Below are positions 24,023 through 27,003 of a stretch of 27,003 nucleotides of DNA, in pieces. Origin of the DNA: Actinomycetota bacterium (GTDB lineage: Bacteria; Actinomycetota; Acidimicrobiia; IMCC26256); assembly GCA_009702955.1 (NCBI GenBank), contig WLHA01000002.1, positions 1-27,003 on the forward strand, in the 5' to 3' direction. The notes under the pieces were generated by a model that saw only the letters and a program-made list of their open reading frames with translations, was not told the DNA's origin and did no database searches. The position numbers and the translations under genes were made by a program. Each line of letters starts with the position of its first letter. Positions within the stretch are counted from its first letter, which is position 1.

Positions 24023-24954
24023 GCCGCGTCCTTCTCTTAGGCGTCCCGCGCTCAGGCACTACATGGGCAGGGCGCGCCCTTGGTGCCACCGATGGAACGG
24101 CATATGTAAACGAACCTGACGGATTCCGCGAGCCCCTAGCACTCAAAATAATGCTCAAATACGGCGAGCACCCTTGTATATCCCCTGGAGAACAAGCTCC
24201 GGAGTATGAGCAACTCTGGCGCTCTGCGTTCTTAGGAGGTCTCCCCTCTAGAACGATACGCGACAGAACTGCGCGCTTTATTTTTGATAGGACGCCTCTC
24301 GACGAGCGCAGAGAAGCTCGCTCAACAGGGAGAGTTCCACTTCGTCTGCGCATTGTGCAGTCCCTAGCGCAGCCGTTTGCGCCCTCCCCCGACGCGAGAC
24401 ATGTCGTTGTAAAAAGCGTTCAAGGGTGCCTCTCAACAGACTGGATACTTGAGCATGTCGATGCGCGCGTAATTCTGATCGAGCGCAATCCATTCAACGT
24501 GCTCTCGTCGTGGAGAGACCTTGGCTTCGTCAGCGAGGGTCGTGAATTTGACCGTATTGCATTACTCGCGAGCCAGAGATGGGGGGTGGACCGGCCTCCT
24601 ATTGGTGCACCCCACCTAGCTCTGCAGAGTTTCTTCTATGGAGTCCTCTCAGCGAGCCTGCGGGAATCGGCAATGCGCCATCCGGAGTGGATTCAGACCA
24701 CCCACGAATACCTATGTGTTGATTCCCTAGAGCGCTTTGCGTCACTCGCAGAACAAGTTGGGCTCGAGTGGGGGGAGAGTGCGAGCGCATTCATTTCTGA
24801 CTCCGATACAGATGGGACCCCGTTTCGCACGATGAGGCGAAGCGCAGATCAACCAGAGCGTTGGCGCGACCGCCTAACCGCCGAGGAGACGCAAACTATT
24901 CGTTCAGTGCTTGAGGGTTTTCCAAGTGGTTTACTCGCTGAGATCCCTGAGTAA
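24019..24954 (+). CDS. sulfotransferase-type protein, second of a tandem pair
   Basis: A 311-aa protein. It starts with the identical 16 residues MSRVLLLGVPRSGTTW and shares YVNEPDG, VVVKSVQG, VILIERNPFNVLSSW, THEYLCVDSLERF and SADQPERWRDRLT with the upstream gene, although the middle (about 35-110) differs strongly. The longer reading frame from 23935 is a shadow inside its neighbour. The ATG at 24019 overlaps the neighbour's TGA by 4 nt. The likely role is sulfation at a different position or sugar than its twin (inference). Confidence 0.87.
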   Translation: MSRVLLLGVPRSGTTWAGRALGATDGTAYVNEPDGFREPLALKIMLKYGEHPCISPGEQAPEYEQLWRSAFLGGLPSRTIRDRTARFIFDRTPLDERREARSTGRVPLRLRIVQSLAQPFAPSPDARHVVVKSVQGCLSTDWILEHVDARVILIERNPFNVLSSWRDLGFVSEGREFDRIALLASQRWGVDRPPIGAPHLALQSFFYGVLSASLRESAMRHPEWIQTTHEYLCVDSLERFASLAEQVGLEWGESASAFISDSDTDGTPFRTMRRSADQPERWRDRLTAEETQTIRSVLEGFPSGLLAEIPE

Positions 24955-25005
24955 CGAGTGTCTGTGGCGTAGCCAACCAAGAGGAGAACTAGACGAAAGT
25001 TGAGG

Positions 25006-25605
25006 CTAACGATCTGCCTTTGGAGGCAGCAGCCGCGCAGGAACCCCTACGGCGGTAAAGCCCGGTGGAACATCTTCAAGCACCACTGCGTTGGAGCCGA
25101 CGACGCTGCCGTCGCCGAGGTGCACTGCTCCAAGCACCTTTGCTCCGGCGTATACGAATACTCCATCACCTACGACCGGTCGGTCCTCTGGATTAATGAA
25201 CCCAATCGTTACCTGTTGATTAATCCAGCAGTTAGCGCCAACTCGTGAGGCCGCCACGATGGTTGCGAAGCCGTGCTGGATAAATAGCCCTGGACCAATC
25301 TCAGAGCAAGCAAGGTGGAGCGTCCTCTCGCCTGGGTAGATCACAGCAAGAACAGCTGCGATCGCTGCATTGAACGCACCTGCGCGACGTATCCGATAGA
25401 GAAGAAGTGAACGAAATTCCGGGCGCTCAGCGATGAGCGCCAACCGAGAAAATCGCCTAGAAACTGGGGGCTTTAAAATTTTGACCCATCGTTCTACATC
25501 TGCCTCAGAGGCATCTCGCGAAGAACCGCGCGGGGCGAGCATCAGTGGCGCATACCATCCCATGCGTATGAGTAATCGAATGTCACGTACTCCCTTCGCA
25601 GCCAC
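25006..25605 (-). CDS. serine acetyltransferase-like (LbH) O-acyltransferase
   Basis: A 199-aa protein. Residues about 100-195 form a left-handed β-helix of hexapeptide repeats: IGPGLFIQHGFATIVAASRV (103-122), GANCWINQQVTIGF, VVGDGVFVYAGAKVLGAVHL and VVGSNAVVLEDVPPGFTAVG. The QHG at 110-112 holds the likely catalytic His of CysE-type transferases. The N-terminal ~95 residues differ from true CysE, and the position in a glycan locus makes sugar O-acetylation likelier than cysteine synthesis. The GTG start at 25605 has AGGA 7 nt upstream. It diverges from the 25638 GT4 across 32 bp and converges on the 24019 gene across 51 bp, where no terminator is visible. Confidence 0.87.
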   Translation of the reverse strand: MAAKGVRDIRLLIRMGWYAPLMLAPRGSSRDASEADVERWVKILKPPVSRRFSRLALIAERPEFRSLLLYRIRRAGAFNAAIAAVLAVIYPGERTLHLACSEIGPGLFIQHGFATIVAASRVGANCWINQQVTIGFINPEDRPVVGDGVFVYAGAKVLGAVHLGDGSVVGSNAVVLEDVPPGFTAVGVPARLLPPKADR

Positions 25606-25637
25606 CCCCGAATCCTACGGCCAGTGAGGACCGAGTC

Positions 25638-26786
25638 ATGACCGAACGCGACCAAACCCTCCGCGACCAAACCCTCACCCCTATTCGAGTCCTTTATCTG
25701 GTGAAGGGCCTAGGCCCAGGTGGAGCCGAGCGCTTAATAGTGGCTGCCGCCAGTGCCCACAATCGCTCTGCATTCTCTCTAAGGCTGGCGTACCTGCTCC
25801 CTTGGAAAGATGCCCTAGTGCCGGAACTCGAGAGTCTCGAGGTTCCGACCACTTGCTTAAATGTGCGTAGAGAATGGGATCTCCGCTGGGGGATGCGGCT
25901 CAGGCGTGAACTAATCGAGAACCCCGTAGACATCCTCCATGCTCACTCGCCGTATCCAGCGGGGATAGCTCGACTCGTTGTCCGCACCCTCCCACGCCGC
26001 CTTCGCCCTCGCATCGTCTACACGCTTCACAACACTTGGGGATCCTTCTCGAGGCTGACACGTTTACTAAACGGCCTGACCTATGGCCTCGACGCGGCAG
26101 ATATTGCGGTGTCGCGAATTGTGAATGAGACACTTACCCCGAGACGGCGAGCGCGCACCGAGGTCTTGGTTCACGGAATCCAACTCGAAGAGGCCCGCTC
26201 GCAAATGGGGAAGAGAGCCTCTATTCGCAGTGAACTCGGAGTCGCTCCAGACGAGTTCGTAGTGGGGACAATTGCAAACTTTAGAGCGCAGAAGGACTAC
26301 CCAAATCTACTCAATGCAGCGCGACTCCTGAAAGAGCGTGGTGTGCAGATCCGCATCGTGGCGGTTGGCCAAGGTCCTTTAGAGCAGGAGATGAGAGCGC
26401 TCCATAGCTCAATGGCGTTAGGCGATCGCGTACTCCTACTCGGCCAGCGCGACGATGCAGTAGCAGTGCTTGGTGCCTGTGATGCATTCGTAATGGCCTC
26501 TAAGAATGAAGGCCTCCCGGTGGCGATAATGGAGGCCCTTGCCCTCGGCCTACCGATATGCGCCACCTCAGTTGGAGGAATCCCCGAGGCAGTTACTGAT
26601 GGAGTTGAGGGGCAACTTGTTCCACCAAGCGACTCTGAGTCTCTAGCCTCGGCTCTGACAAGGCTCGCAACCGACCCAGCCTTGAGGGACCATCTTGGCG
26701 CCGGAGCGCGCGCAGCGGGGCAGCGATACGACATTCGAACAGCGGTCACCCGCATTGAAGAGATCTATAGGGGGGTTCTGCAGTGA
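25638..26786 (+). CDS. family 4 glycosyltransferase
   Basis: A 382-aa GT-B protein. VLYLVKGLGPGGAERLIVAA (18-37) is the typical GT4 acceptor loop. DILHAHSPYPAGI, VVGTIANFRAQKDYPNLLNA, and ASKNEGLPVAIMEALALGLP followed by TSVGGIPEAV form the donor-binding E-x7-E region. The ATG start has GAGGA at 25626-25630, 7 nt upstream. The first 13 residues contain a duplicated RDQTL encoded by two perfect 15-bp copies. It overlaps the following GNAT gene (GTGA), so the two are probably co-translated. Confidence 0.93.
   Translation: MTERDQTLRDQTLTPIRVLYLVKGLGPGGAERLIVAAASAHNRSAFSLRLAYLLPWKDALVPELESLEVPTTCLNVRREWDLRWGMRLRRELIENPVDILHAHSPYPAGIARLVVRTLPRRLRPRIVYTLHNTWGSFSRLTRLLNGLTYGLDAADIAVSRIVNETLTPRRRARTEVLVHGIQLEEARSQMGKRASIRSELGVAPDEFVVGTIANFRAQKDYPNLLNAARLLKERGVQIRIVAVGQGPLEQEMRALHSSMALGDRVLLLGQRDDAVAVLGACDAFVMASKNEGLPVAIMEALALGLPICATSVGGIPEAVTDGVEGQLVPPSDSESLASALTRLATDPALRDHLGAGARAAGQRYDIRTAVTRIEEIYRGVLQ
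25647..25676 (+). repeat. two perfect 15-bp tandem copies at the GT4 N-terminus
   Basis: cgcgaccaaaccctc at 25647-25661 and again at 25662-25676. They encode RDQTL-RDQTL right after the start codon, ahead of the conserved fold (IRVLYLV). Confidence 0.92.
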
Positions 26787-27003
26787 ACTCAGATGGCTTG
26801 ACTATTAGGAGAGCGCTGCCAGCCGACCGCCCTCAGATAATCGCGCTGCTTGCGGCCTCGTTAGGGCGAGAATCCGATCCTCGTTTTGAGGAGCTCTACT
26901 CATGGAAGCACGAAGAGAACGCCTTTGGAGTATCTGCGAGTTGGGTAGCGTGTGACGGAGAGACCATCGCAGGCTTTCGAGCTTTGATGCGGTGGGAGTT
27001 CAC
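26783..27003 (+). CDS. GNAT-type acetyltransferase, N-terminal part (cut by window edge)
   Basis: This frame is open to the right edge (73 codons seen). The GTG start at 26783 overlaps the TGA of the GT4 gene (GTGA). Visible: LTIRRALPADRPQIIALLAA, then the SWKHEENAFG segment and WVACDGETIAGFRALMRWEF. This pattern is typical of GNAT N-acetyltransferases found beside glycosyltransferases in exopolysaccharide loci, where they may acetylate an amino sugar. The acetyl-CoA binding motif would lie beyond the window. The substrate is unknown. Confidence 0.75.
   Translation, partial: MNSDGLTIRRALPADRPQIIALLAASLGRESDPRFEELYSWKHEENAFGVSASWVACDGETIAGFRALMRWEF

Overview
The window looks like part of a large surface-polysaccharide (capsule or exopolysaccharide) locus from a bacterium, most likely an actinobacterium. 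The clues are a Wzz/BY-kinase fusion with a Tyr-rich tail, a macrocin-type sugar O-methyltransferase, frequent GTG/TTG starts, dense 1-11 nt gene overlaps and a moderate GC content judged by eye. The phylum assignment is an inference. No rRNA, tRNA, IS element, integrase or CRISPR array was seen, and no gap between genes exceeds about 200 bp.

Layout. (A) 6697 to 1, minus strand, a tightly coupled operon: a Wzc-like chain-length/tyrosine-kinase protein, a small PqqD-like protein, a nucleotidyltransferase of the NTP_transf_5 type, a polytopic Wzy/EpsG-like membrane protein with NPY repeats in its tail, an HprK-like P-loop protein, and a PqqD-HprK-like fusion cut by the window edge. This fusion is missing from simple ORF lists because it has no stop inside the window. 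(B) 6888-7832, minus: a sulfotransferase. (C) 8026-18952, plus: a GT39-like membrane glycosyltransferase, a GT-A glycosyltransferase, a sugar O-methyltransferase, a Wzm/Wzt ABC exporter pair with a carbohydrate-binding type C-terminal domain, a GT2, three sulfotransferase-type proteins, a second methyltransferase and a divergent GT2. (D) 22951-18922, minus: two GT4 enzymes flanking a tandem GT2 paralogue pair. (E) 23099-24954, plus: a tandem pair of paralogous sulfotransferases. (F) 25605-25006, minus: a CysE-like acyltransferase. (G) 25638 to the right edge: a GT4 and the start of a GNAT acetyltransferase.

How it fits together (inference): glycosyltransferases build a glycan; sulfotransferases, methyltransferases and acetyltransferases decorate it; Wzm/Wzt exports it; the Wzc-like kinase sets chain length. 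The most unusual part is the PqqD / nucleotidyltransferase / HprK-like set in operon A. These families otherwise appear together in RiPP (paeninodin-type lasso peptide) tailoring and in 'HPr-rel-A' systems, yet here they sit inside a polysaccharide operon with no visible precursor peptide, protease or asparagine synthetase. The fused HprK-like partner appears to have lost its P-loop, so the pair may be one active and one inactive kinase.

A second recurrent oddity is a set of short tandem repeats (9, 12, 15 and 18 bp units, all multiples of 3) placed at gene starts, gene junctions, interdomain linkers and protein tails in at least six places.
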